Shown one piece after another: positions 1 to 7,232 of a DNA stretch of 64,000 bases. This DNA comes from Caproicibacter sp047833665. Its GTDB lineage: Bacteria; Bacillota; Clostridia; Oscillospirales; Acutalibacteraceae. Each line of letters opens with the position of its first letter. Within the stretch, counting starts at the first letter, position 1. The position numbers and the translations under genes are program-made. The notes beneath the pieces are model-generated. The model saw only the letters and a list, made by a program, of their open reading frames with translations. It was not told the origin of the DNA and made no database searches. The DNA is taken from assembly GCA_047833665.1 (NCBI GenBank), contig CP181261.1:1364001-1428000 (forward strand), in the 5' to 3' direction.

Positions 1-175
1 GGTAATCACGGCGGGATGGATTGTGTGCATTCTTTTCTGCGCCAACGATACCGGAGACCTCTGCTTCCATCAGACGGGTACACAGCCATTCCAGCATCGA
101 CAGCATTGGATCCGGCTGCGCCATACATTTTAGTAGCAATTCTGTCAAATCTGTGGTATCCTTTTTGTGAGTCAT
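1..175 (-). CDS. IS256-family transposase, N-terminal part (cut by window edge)
   Basis: Reading leftward from the ATG at 173-175, the frame gives about 58 residues starting MTHKKDTTDLTELL and containing EWLCTRLMEAEVS and VGAEKN. This is the characteristic head of IS256/mutator-type DDE transposases, just before the RSGYR-like segment that would lie outside the window. A purine-rich ribosome site lies a few bases upstream of the ATG. The catalytic domain is not visible, so whether the full copy is intact cannot be judged. The segment beyond the start codon to about 240 is probably the upstream end of this element, but I could not define its terminal repeat. Confidence 0.75.
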   Translation of the reverse strand, partial: MTHKKDTTDLTELLLKCMAQPDPMLSMLEWLCTRLMEAEVSGIVGAEKNAHNPSRRDY

Positions 176-269
176 TGGGTATCTCTCCTTTTTTGAATGT
201 CTTCTAACCATTCATTTTATCGGAGTCCCAATGACTTTTCTATGCCTTTATGAAATTGCGAACTTTATT

Positions 270-850
270 GTACTCCATCAATGAAAACGAATGATATAAA
301 TAGTTTAAATCATACGAGTTGGAATTGCAAATATCATATAGTTTTTGCACCTAAGTATCGTAGGAAAGTAGCATATGGAAAACTACGAATAGAAATAGGA
401 AAAATATTGAGAGAACTATGCAATTGGAAGCAAGTAGAAATAATAGAAGGAGAGGTATGCCCCGACCATATTCATATGTTGGTTAAGATACCACCGAAAA
501 TGAGTGTCTCGGGGTTTGTGGGATTTCTTAAAGGAAAAAGCACACTACTGATTTTTGAGCGACATGCAAATCTAAAGTACAAGTATGGAAATCGAACATT
601 TTGGTGCAGGGGCTATTTTGTAGATACAGCAGGGAAAAATGATAAAGCAATAGCCAAGTACATTAAAAATCAGTTAGAGGAAGATCAAATTGAGGATCAA
701 ATGACACTTAAGGAGTATATAGACCCGTTTACGGGTAGCAAGTAACAAACTTTTCGCAAGTGGCAGATCGTATCAGCGCCTTGAGGCGCGGCCAGTAAAA
801 CAGGGCTTTGCCCGCATATGAAGAACCCCCGGCTTAGCCGGGGGGTTACT
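270..850 (+). mobile_element. IS200-like element (tnpA plus right-end hairpins), approximate bounds
   Basis: The tnpA gene is followed by a row of hairpins: GCGCC/GGCGC (776-789), GGGC/GCCC (803-813) and a strong AACCCCCGGC/GCCGGGGGGTT stem at 824-847. Subterminal hairpins recognised by TnpA are the hallmark of this family, which has no inverted repeats and no target duplication. The exact left and right cleavage sites are not determined, so the limits given are estimates. The 824-847 hairpin may also act as a terminator. Confidence 0.6.
281..745 (+). CDS. tnpA: IS200/IS605-family TnpA (Y1 HUH transposase)
   Basis: A 154-residue protein of the normal length for single-strand 'peel-and-paste' transposases. 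The metal-binding HUH motif is seen as DHIHML near residue 62, and the catalytic tyrosine region as RGYFVDTAGKN near residue 110. The N-terminus (NSLNHTSWNCKYHIVFAPKY) and the C-terminus (DPFTGSK) match the full-length clostridial IS200 group, so the gene looks complete. No tnpB is linked, which fits the IS200 rather than the IS605 type. I see no convincing ribosome binding site before the ATG, which would fit the known tight translational control of IS200 elements. It lies directly next to the IS256 fragment. Confidence 0.9.
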   Translation: MKTNDINSLNHTSWNCKYHIVFAPKYRRKVAYGKLRIEIGKILRELCNWKQVEIIEGEVCPDHIHMLVKIPPKMSVSGFVGFLKGKSTLLIFERHANLKYKYGNRTFWCRGYFVDTAGKNDKAIAKYIKNQLEEDQIEDQMTLKEYIDPFTGSK

Positions 851-968
851 ATTTTGATATCATTTTGACTTATCCCTTTAATTGTATCAACTATGAAAAG
901 CCGTAATCATTACCCAAAAGGACATGTGTTTTGAATGACCTGACCGTTTAGACACGAAGTGCTTTATT

Positions 969-993
969 TGTGATATGTGAAGTACATATCACA
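969..993. repeat. 25-bp inverted repeat, operator-like or remnant
   Basis: Two perfect 10-bp arms, TGTGATATGT and ACATATCACA, are separated by 5 nt. The stretch 851-1066 around it has no gene that I can support. The repeat has no T-tract after it, so it is not an obvious terminator. It could be an operator or an old IS end. No regulated gene lies directly beside it. Confidence 0.4.
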
Positions 994-1066
994 GTATTGC
1001 TCAAACATACTTTTGAAAGTTCCGTTTTGATGTTATCTCTTCATCCTTCACATCGAGTGCAAAAGA

Positions 1067-1098
1067 AAACCCGAAAGAATTAACGTTCTTTCGGGTTT
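1067..1098 (-). terminator. Intrinsic terminator of the collagen-like gene
   Basis: A perfect 13-bp stem (AAACCCGAAAGAA paired with its complement) with a short loop lies 28 bp beyond the stop codon of the minus-strand collagen-like gene. On the minus strand it is followed by a T-rich run; on the plus strand a T-run also follows, so it may work in both directions. Confidence 0.8.
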
Positions 1099-1126
1099 TT
1101 CAAAACTGTTTTAGCAACAGAAAAGG

Positions 1127-1897
1127 TTAAACAACTTGGGTAATCACAATATTCGCTTGGACCGGCAAATCCCCATATAAAACGGCACTGCCCGTGGTGT
1201 TTACAAGGGCCAAAGTGGATGGCACCGTACCGATTGTGAGGAGTGAACTTCCGGAAAGTTGCCCTTCGATATTCGGCATCGCGCTTGGAATGTCGGTAGA
1301 ATCGTTTAGACGCAATGCAAATGCTACGGATGACGGTCCTGCGGTTCCGGCAACAGCAACCCACCAATTTACCAAATACGTTCCCGTCTCAGAAATCGTA
1401 AAGATTCCTGTATTGGAATCATAGGAAATGGAAGGGCTGGAAGTATTCAGCAAGGAATCAAACAGCACATTGACATTATCCTCCAATGTATTGGAGTTCT
1501 GATTTAGCATTTGTGCATGAATACCTGCCAGAGTTTCTTTTGGCCCCCTCGGCCCAGTGGGTCCGATCGGTCCCTGTGATCCGGTTGGCCCTTGTGGTCC
1601 GGTGGGCCCTGTTGGTCCCTGTTGCCCCTGCGGCCCTGTCGGCCCGGTTGGGCCAAGAATTCCAATGGTAGGACCCGCCGGTCCGGTTGGACCCATTGGC
1701 CCTGTAGGGCCCTGTGGTCCCGTTGGTCCGGTTGGACCAAAGCAGCAGATACATCTGCTATGGCAGCCGCAGCAGGGATGCCCATAATTCATATCTGCGC
1801 AAAAAGGAGGCCAATGGCAGGCAGAAACATCGCCTGCATTGTTTAACTGATTTCGAAAATATGTGTAGTAGTCGCTTTGAGTTTTTCCGGTATACAT
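1127..1897 (-). CDS. Collagen-like, BclA-type surface/exosporium protein
   Basis: A protein of about 256 residues in three parts. The N-terminal head (about 55 residues) is rich in Cys, with a CCGCHSRCICC cluster. A collagen-like stalk follows with 8 Gly-Pro-X triplets, a break (IGIL), and about 13 more triplets. The C-terminal part of about 130 residues starts LAGIHAQML and carries TGTYLVNWWVAV, a pattern of the BclA/C1q-like jelly-roll domain of exosporium glycoproteins. I place the start at the ATG at 1897 because GGGAG stands 8 nt before it; an upstream ATG at 1912 has no ribosome site. By family it is expected on the spore surface as trimers; this is inference. Stop is followed by a strong terminator, so it is probably monocistronic. 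Confidence 0.8.
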   Translation of the reverse strand: MYTGKTQSDYYTYFRNQLNNAGDVSACHWPPFCADMNYGHPCCGCHSRCICCFGPTGPTGPQGPTGPMGPTGPAGPTIGILGPTGPTGPQGQQGPTGPTGPQGPTGSQGPIGPTGPRGPKETLAGIHAQMLNQNSNTLEDNVNVLFDSLLNTSSPSISYDSNTGIFTISETGTYLVNWWVAVAGTAGPSSVAFALRLNDSTDIPSAMPNIEGQLSGSSLLTIGTVPSTLALVNTTGSAVLYGDLPVQANIVITQVV

Positions 1898-2021
1898 CTT
1901 ACAATCTCCCATCTATATAGCGATTTCAATAATATCGTTGCTCAGTACATGATATGAAAAAAATTTGTATTTGGTTAAGATTTGGGTCAGGAAGATTGTA
2001 TTGCTTGACCGGAATATGCTG

Positions 2022-2330
2022 TTATCGCTCTAACGTATCTGTGTCTGCTGAATTTTGCCGTACAACGATATCTGAAAATTCTTTGTGCTTTGCAAACCAA
2101 CTTTTGGCGTAAGAGCAGGTCAGCATTGCTTGTTTCCCTTCTGCCTGCAGCATTTTAGCTGTTTCCTTCATCAAGCGGGAAGCAACGCCCTGCCCGCGGA
2201 GAGAATCATCGACAAATGTATGATTAATGTCTACAAGATTACCACGAATTTCAGGAAATGTCACTTCCGCAATAACCGTACCGTTTTGGTCTACAGAGTA
2301 AATTCGTCCGGGCTCATATTTTAGATTCAT
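2022..2330 (-). CDS. Small GNAT-family N-acetyltransferase
   Basis: A 102-residue protein of the short, YjdJ-like GNAT type. The acetyl-CoA-binding signature appears as DDSLRGQGVASRLM near residue 40 (the Q/R-x-x-G-x-G/A loop), followed by a helix and the segment TCSYAKSWFAKH that is typical of these single-domain enzymes. A GAGGTG ribosome site precedes the ATG. The substrate is unknown. It has no close operon partner, as it is separated from the collagen-like gene by about 125 bp. Confidence 0.8.
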   Translation of the reverse strand: MNLKYEPGRIYSVDQNGTVIAEVTFPEIRGNLVDINHTFVDDSLRGQGVASRLMKETAKMLQAEGKQAMLTCSYAKSWFAKHKEFSDIVVRQNSADTDTLER

Positions 2331-2550
2331 GTTTAAAACACCTCATGATACAGTATAACACGCGGAAACCTTCTTTAAAAGCACAGCACCCGGCAATTAT
2401 TGTCGGGTGCTGTAGATATATGATAGATGCGCCATGGGTCAAAACCGCGGTATCTTCGTGCGAAAAATTTCAGCAGTTTTCATGCTCGCCCGGCGCAGAT
2501 TTATCGGAAAGTCAATTACTCAAACCAATGAATTTAGTTCTATCCGCAAA

Positions 2551-2763
2551 TTATCTTCTGCAGAAATAACAGCTGAGGAAACGGAACAGCCGGCATAATT
2601 CACGATTGCTTAATGTGCTGAAATCCGCATTCACCAGATTCCTTAATTCATCGATTGCTTCCGTAAAATTTTCATTAGATGCAAGATTTTCAAGGGCATT
2701 TTCAATATCCGAATCGTAGTCGTTACTTTCCCTGTAATGATAGTGATGATAGCAACACGGCAT
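2551..2763 (-). CDS. Small Cys/His-rich protein of unknown function
   Basis: A 70-residue reading frame with a good ribosome site (AAAGGGGGTG) before its ATG. The N-terminus is MPCCYHHYHYRESNDYD, the middle is acidic and probably helical (ENALENLASNEN), and the C-terminus ends CYFCRR. I do not recognise the family. The paired Cys/His clusters at both ends resemble small spore-coat or metal-binding proteins, and the location near a collagen-like spore-surface candidate fits, but this is only inference. Confidence 0.5.
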   Translation of the reverse strand: MPCCYHHYHYRESNDYDSDIENALENLASNENFTEAIDELRNLVNADFSTLSNRELCRLFRFLSCYFCRR

Positions 2764-3102
2764 TCATGACACCCCCTTTCCCTAGTTCTCTATATACTAT
2801 GGAACAGGAGGCCGGCTTGTCAATATGGGATATAGGAATTGCTTTTTAGGTTATACAAGCGGATAAAAATAGGGAGCGCACCCCATTGTACGCTCCCCGG
2901 GAGGATCCGGAGGGAAAACTCCTCACCTCGCATCAATTAGTATGAACCATATGACATGGCATTAAACATCAATTGGTAAAAATTAATGAATTTTTTGTTT
3001 CTGGTGAACTGTCCGCCTGATTTCAGTTTATGTACATTCAATACTTTGCATTTTCATGGATTTTTGATATACTGAGAAAAATTGAAATTCAGAGGAATGT
3101 GT
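2764..3102. other. Intergenic region with one strong hairpin
   Basis: No gene seen. A perfect 7-bp stem GGGAGCG/CGCTCCC (2872-2897) sits next to a purine/pyrimidine-rich stretch that can pair further (about 2898-2925). No T-tract follows, so a terminator is unlikely. The region must hold the promoters of the small Cys-rich gene and of msrC, which diverge from it; I could not assign them firmly. Confidence 0.35.
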
Positions 3103-3597
3103 ATGGAACTTGAAAATCGAAATACTTTAAAAAATCCAGCGGAACAATATCGACTGCTGAAAATGCAAATGACAGAGTTGTTAAAAGGAGAAACCGACTG
3201 GGTAGCAAATCTGGCAAACGCGGCTGCGCTGCTTTACAACGCATTGCCAAATATCAATTGGGTCGGTTTTTACCGCCTTAAAAACGAAGAACTGCTTTTG
3301 GGGCCTTTTCAGGGGAAACCAGCTTGTGTGCATATTCCGGTCGGCAAAGGCGTATGCGGTACGGCAGTGGAGCATGATGCCACGCAAATTGTGCCGGATG
3401 TGCATTGTTTTCAAGGGCATATTGCCTGTGATTCGGATTCTGCTTCAGAACTGGTCATTCCTCTTCATTCGGATGGGAAAATTATAGGGGTTCTGGATAT
3501 TGACAGTCCTATGTTGAATCGGTTCAGCGATGAAGATGCTGGCGCACTTGAAGAAATAGCTGCACTGATTTCACAAAACTGTGTTTGGAGTGATTGA
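3103..3597 (+). CDS. msrC: Free methionine-(R)-sulfoxide reductase, GAF domain
   Basis: A GAF-domain enzyme of 164 residues that reduces free methionine-(R)-sulfoxide in the cytoplasm as part of oxidative-damage repair. The segment WVGFYRL and the three family cysteines are visible, in PACVHIPVGKGVCGTA and in GHIACD, as is the C-terminal strand VIGVLDIDSP. The start is set at the ATG at 3103 because AGAGGA lies 6 nt upstream; a TTG at 3082 and an ATG at 3097 are in frame but have no ribosome site. The gene stands alone, converging on the broken MFS gene. Confidence 0.88.
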   Translation: MELENRNTLKNPAEQYRLLKMQMTELLKGETDWVANLANAAALLYNALPNINWVGFYRLKNEELLLGPFQGKPACVHIPVGKGVCGTAVEHDATQIVPDVHCFQGHIACDSDSASELVIPLHSDGKIIGVLDIDSPMLNRFSDEDAGALEEIAALISQNCVWSD

Positions 3598-3708
3598 TTC
3601 TGCCCTGTATATATAACTTTCGCACATGCAGTTTGTGTGTCCTGAAATAGAAGCAATTTAATAAGTTACGGACAAAATATCTTTGTTGTTGGCTTAAAAT
3701 AAGCAAAG

Positions 3709-4999
3709 CTAAGTATCAACTTCATGTACTATTTTTTTATCCTTTTTACTTAAAGCCAACATACCGCCTGCGCCCACCAAAATAAAGCCGGCCTGAAACA
3801 GCCATATCAGTAAAAATCCAATTGGTTCCACTGTTTTACCGATAATCAGTGGCCCTAAAGCCTTGCCGGCCCCCTGAACAAACATAGAAAGTGAATTTAT
3901 CCTGCCTAAATACTGCGGCGGTGTCCGATTTGCCAAATAGGGCCGCATATGGATGCTGTTCAATATTTCTGCTACCGTGAAAATTGTACCTGCCAACAAA
4001 AACAGCGGCATTGAGTGCCCCACAGCAAACATCAAATAGGCAGTACTGAACATCGCACCGCTCAGCGCCACCATGTGAAGCGAATGATGGCGATGCGTCA
4101 GCATGGTCAGAACGGGAGTAAAGAAAACTACAATGAACGGGAGTAAAGAAAACTACAATGATTGCATTTAATGCTGTCAAGATACTAAAACGGAATGCTC
4201 CGCCTTCCCCATAATAATCGCCCAATTGGAGCGGCAAAAGAAATCCCCACTGGGAATAGGTAAATTCATAGGTAAAATTAAAAAGAATGACAAGCAGAAG
4301 AATTGGAAGAAGCCGAAGCAAAGAAAAAATTCCACAACTCTCCAATGACGCTTCCTGCGAAAAATGGTCGGAAGTTTTCCGCCAGTGAGCTTCTTTTATA
4401 AAAAAGGCAATCAGCAGTGCAGCAAGCAGAGTCGTCGCTGCATCCAAAAGGAACATCAGCCGCAGGTGATTCCTAAAGAGCAGCCCTGCAAAAATTGAAC
4501 TCACTGCCGCGCCTATGTTAACGCCTAGGTAAATGAACGAAAAGGACGCAGTTCGTGTTTTGTCCGTGGAATAATCCGCTGTCATAGACTCATAAGCCGG
4601 AGCGGCAGCTACATAAAAATCCGTAGCAAGCGTAATAAACGGGAGCATCAGTACGTGATTTGGAAACAGGCCGCAGAGAAGATAAAAAAAAGACCCGGCA
4701 ATCTGGCAGAAAACCAGAACTTTTTTTCTTCCAATCCAGTCCACCAGTTTTCCTCCTATGATTAGGGAGGGGGCTTGGGTTAAAATAATAAACGCTGAAA
4801 AGCCGCCCGTCACCGCGGCCGAATACCCCAGTTTCTGTGTTAAAATCAGCGTTAGAAGAGGTTGAATAAAGCCTCCCAAACAGGTAATAACCCTTGCTGC
4901 AAACATGATATAAATTTCCCTTGAAAGATTTTGGTAAGGGGCAAAATATTGATTTTTAAAAAAATTCCAAAGCATATAGCTGTTAACCTTCTGATCCAT
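3709..4999 (-). pseudogene. MFS transporter, frameshifted by a 25-bp tandem duplication
   Basis: The first part (4999 to about 4137) encodes seven or so membrane segments of a major-facilitator drug-efflux-like protein, with the loop-2/3 signature GGKLVDWIGRKK. The reading frame then runs into unrelated sequence and stops at 3836, while the expected C-terminal membrane segments (MVALSGAMFSTAYLMF and on to KKDKKIVHEVDT) continue in another frame to 3709. The switch lies exactly at two adjacent identical 25-bp copies (4112-4161). Deleting one copy joins the frames into NAIIVVFFTPVLTMLTHRHH with no missing residue, giving a normal-length (about 420 residue) transporter. It is therefore disrupted as sequenced but one slippage event away from repair. 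The substrate is unknown. Confidence 0.85.
4112..4161. repeat. Exact 25-bp tandem duplication inside the MFS gene
   Basis: The unit ACGGGAGTAAAGAAAACTAC plus AATGA is present twice with no gap (4112-4136 and 4137-4161). As 25 is not a multiple of three, the second copy shifts the frame of the minus-strand MFS gene. Confidence 0.97.
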
Positions 5000-5066
5000 T
5001 CAATTTTGATATCCTTTGTTCGGTTTGTACACTAAAAGCTAAAATCTTACCGTCTGATCATTCATA

Positions 5067-5131
5067 CAGAGCATATTGATAAACCTCTAAAATAGCAGTC
5101 CGTTTTAGAGGTTTTTATCGAATATGCTCTG
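5067..5131. repeat. 65-bp near-palindrome resembling the ISL3 leader
   Basis: Arms 5067-5092 and 5103-5131 pair almost completely (26 against 29 nt, differing by three inserted bases) around a 10-nt loop. Read on the minus strand, both arms also resemble the leader of the ISL3 element at 14403-14473: GAGCATATTCGAT, then AAAAACCTCTAAAA, then AATATGCTCTGTA. It lies between the stop of the dehydrogenase gene and the start of the MFS gene, so it may also work as a terminator for the former. Confidence 0.75.
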
Positions 5132-5195
5132 TTGTTTTCCTTAGCATTGGATATAGGTGTTACGGAGTCTATTGAAACTTATGTACTTATGTCTT

Positions 5196-6185
5196 TTACA
5201 GCCCGTTTACAATATTATTGGGCCTCTTTCCTTGGGCCGCTAGGAACAGATTGTTCCAAATATTTTTGTGCAGTTGATAAAAAACTCCGTTGGTTGTTCC
5301 GCCAATATGAGGGGAGAATACAACTCGGAACCGACAGCTTTCACTAAGGTTTAAAAGAGGGTTATCCAGTGTAGCGGGTTCGGGGTACAGTGTATCCAGT
5401 CCGGCTCCTGCAATGGTTCCGTTTTCCAAAGCTTCCGCAAGAGCTTTCTGGTCTACAATTTCGCCCCTGGCAGTGTTGATTAAAAATGCAGATGGCTTCA
5501 TTTTTCTCAAAAAATCGCGGTCGACAAAACCAATCGTTTCCGGCGTTACAGGCAAATGAATACTGATGATGTCGCATGTAGAAGCAAGTTCCTCCAAAGG
5601 AAGATATTCAACTTTTAATTTCTGTTCTTCCTCTTTGCTTAATCGATGTCTGCTGTAATAGCTTACTCGGGTGCCGAATCCTAATAATCGTTTAGCGGTT
5701 GCTCTTCCGATATTTCCAAATCCGATAATTCCTACATGGCAGAATTCCAACTCCGGTATGCCGTCCAAAATAAAGGATTCTTTGGCTTGACCCTGCTTGC
5801 CTTCTCTGACAAGTTTGTCTCCTTCCTGAAATCGACGAAGAAGTGCAAGCATGAGTAAAATTGCCTGTTCCGCAACGGCACCGCTGTTGAGTGATGCATT
5901 GTTGCAGACAAAGATATTTCTTTCTCTCGCAGCCTGCACATCAATTTTGTTGTAGCCAACTCCTTCGGAATGAATCAGCCGCAGATTTGGCATATTTTCT
6001 ATTAAGTGGCGTGTCACAGGGCTTATTGCATCCACAATAATAAAGTCTGCATCTTTTCCACGCCGCAGAGCCTCTTTTTCGTCATAAACGCTGTCTAAGT
6101 AAATCATTTCCCAGTCGTCCGGAATTTTAGAAAAATCCGTGTATTTTTCAATACGTTTTTTGGATGTTAAAACAAGTATTTTCAT
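5196..6185 (-). CDS. NAD-dependent D-2-hydroxyacid dehydrogenase
   Basis: A 329-residue cytoplasmic oxidoreductase converting 2-keto acids and D-2-hydroxy acids with NAD(P)H. The nucleotide-binding loop is GIIGFGNIGRA (about residue 150). The catalytic triad is visible: Arg in INTARGEIVD, Glu in LYPEPA and His in SPHIGG. The segment GVGYNKID is typical of the substrate domain. Start is the ATG at 6185, with GGGGGGA 6 nt upstream; an ATG five codons earlier lacks a ribosome site. The exact substrate (for example glycerate, phosphoglycerate or branched 2-keto acids) cannot be told. It is transcribed away from the opp operon. Confidence 0.88.
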   Translation of the reverse strand: MKILVLTSKKRIEKYTDFSKIPDDWEMIYLDSVYDEKEALRRGKDADFIIVDAISPVTRHLIENMPNLRLIHSEGVGYNKIDVQAARERNIFVCNNASLNSGAVAEQAILLMLALLRRFQEGDKLVREGKQGQAKESFILDGIPELEFCHVGIIGFGNIGRATAKRLLGFGTRVSYYSRHRLSKEEEQKLKVEYLPLEELASTCDIISIHLPVTPETIGFVDRDFLRKMKPSAFLINTARGEIVDQKALAEALENGTIAGAGLDTLYPEPATLDNPLLNLSESCRFRVVFSPHIGGTTNGVFYQLHKNIWNNLFLAAQGKRPNNIVNGL

Positions 6186-6456
6186 TGGAAATCCCCCCAT
6201 CTGTTCTTCAAATTCCGTTTTTTAGCGAACACAATTCTTGTTGTCTTATGCAGTACTCGGATATTTGTTTCATACCGAGGTGCAGGTGCAAACTCACTTT
6301 TTCAGAACATGTTAATACTATACCCCACCAGTATTCGGTTTGGCAAGAAAAGAAAGGATACATTGATGGCGTAAATGTATTTGCAAAATAATTCTTTATT
6401 CTTGCATGTAAAGAGACACAATGATTTCGCAAAGATTGATTTTTAAGGAAGTTATC

Positions 6457-6522
6457 ATGGGAGGTATATCAATGTTTGCTGGGCCTTCATATATTTTTTG
6501 GAAAAGCGGTTGTATGCCATAA
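6457..6522 (+). other. Possible 21-codon small reading frame or gene remnant
   Basis: ATG preceded by AAGGAAG, encoding MGGISMFAGPSYIFWKSG and a few more residues before TAA. The residues look like the start of a membrane protein, but nothing continues it. It is either a remnant or chance. Confidence 0.2.
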
Positions 6523-6628
6523 GAGTATCCTAATTAACCAAAAAAATAATCAATTATTCTGCAACAAATATCCATAATCTATATCCTTTTAGTCTTAATA
6601 AGAATTTTATTAAATTAAGTATTCTATA

Positions 6629-6659
6629 CATCAAATATTGAATATTATTACATTTGATG
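6629..6659. promoter_or_regulatory. Inverted repeat upstream of the opp promoter (candidate operator)
   Basis: Perfect arms CATCAAAT and ATTTGATG, 15 nt apart, end 53 bp upstream of the consensus -35 box at 6713. The position suits an activator site, but there is no direct evidence for the bound protein. Confidence 0.3.
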
Positions 6660-6712
6660 CGCATATCTGCCTGAATATCAATAAAATAGAAAAAATAGGA
6701 TGAAATTTTTTC

Positions 6713-6741
6713 TTGACAATGATGCAATATTTCTCTATAAT
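6713..6741 (+). promoter_or_regulatory. Consensus sigma-A promoter of the opp leader
   Basis: TTGACA (6713-6718), a 17-bp spacer and TATAAT (6736-6741), matching the full consensus. Transcription would begin near 6748, leaving a leader of roughly 485 nt before oppB. No other promoter of this quality lies between it and oppB. Confidence 0.85.
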
Positions 6742-6803
6742 TTTACTTAAAGTTTTCACGTGGCTTGGCATGCAATAGCTTATTGCAACTTTTAATTTTC
6801 AAC

Positions 6804-6834
6804 TTTCATAATACTAATGTTTCATAATACTAAT
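6804..6834. repeat. Direct tandem repeat, 15 bp with 16-bp period
   Basis: The unit TTTCATAATACTAAT occurs at 6804-6818 and 6820-6834 in the opp leader, a third example of short exact tandem duplication in the left part of this window. Confidence 0.9.
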
Positions 6835-6966
6835 AATTGATATGGGAAGTGGTTTTAGAAAAGCGGAGATTACCACCTCTCTAATTTTATGGTTAAAATG
6901 TTTCTTATTTAGCAGTTATACATGCCAAAGACATATTACAATGTAGACTTGTGGGTTTAGATAGTA

Positions 6967-7113
6967 GTGCCTAATGCCTCGCCTGTTTTGTTTTTAATGG
7001 CGTTTTCCGCGGGTGTGATGCTCTTAGTAGTTGCATATGCATGTGGGACGCTTTGTTCATTTACAAAGCAAATTATTGATTCGATTTGTAAAAATCGAAT
7101 TTGTGGATATTAA
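6967..7113 (+). other. Possible 48-codon hydrophobic reading frame in the opp leader
   Basis: A GTG-started frame encodes VPNASPVLFLMAFSAGVM and then LLVVAYACGTL, clearly a membrane helix, ending in a polar tail and TAA. No ribosome site is evident. It may be a leftover of a decayed membrane protein or a small peptide made from the leader RNA. A terminator-like hairpin follows it (7158-7197). Confidence 0.25.
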
Positions 7114-7157
7114 TTCAAAAATATTCAGGCAATTGATTCCATGAAGATTTATTGGGT

Positions 7158-7197
7158 GGCAGGCGCATTCTCACGGTGAATGTACTTGCCATTTTTT
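7158..7197 (+). terminator. Terminator-like hairpin just before oppB (possible attenuator)
   Basis: GGCAGGCGCATTC (7158-7170) pairs with GAATGTACTTGCC (7178-7190) at 10 of 13 positions, followed by ATTTTTTAATTT. It sits between the only strong promoter and the oppB start (7233), so it could attenuate opp transcription. Confidence 0.5.
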
Positions 7198-7232
7198 AAT
7201 TTAATGTGCAAGAGAAAAAAGGGGGATATATT

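Noticed and set aside
1557..1740. CRISPR-like repeat array in the Gly-Pro-coding stretch
   Set aside because: The repeats are 9-nt codon-phase units coding for collagen triplets, without spacers.
1557..1787. Open frames opposite the collagen-like gene that also read as Gly-Pro-rich
   Set aside because: They are mirror frames of the GC-rich triplet repeat; the minus-strand gene alone has a ribosome site, a complete C-terminal domain and a terminator.
3709..4104. The C-terminal MFS frame as a separate membrane protein
   Set aside because: It joins exactly to the upstream frame when one 25-bp copy is removed and lacks its own ribosome site.
7206..7232. GTG at 7206 as the start of oppB
   Set aside because: No ribosome site precedes it, whereas AAAGGGGG precedes the TTG at 7233 and gives the normal OppB N-terminus.
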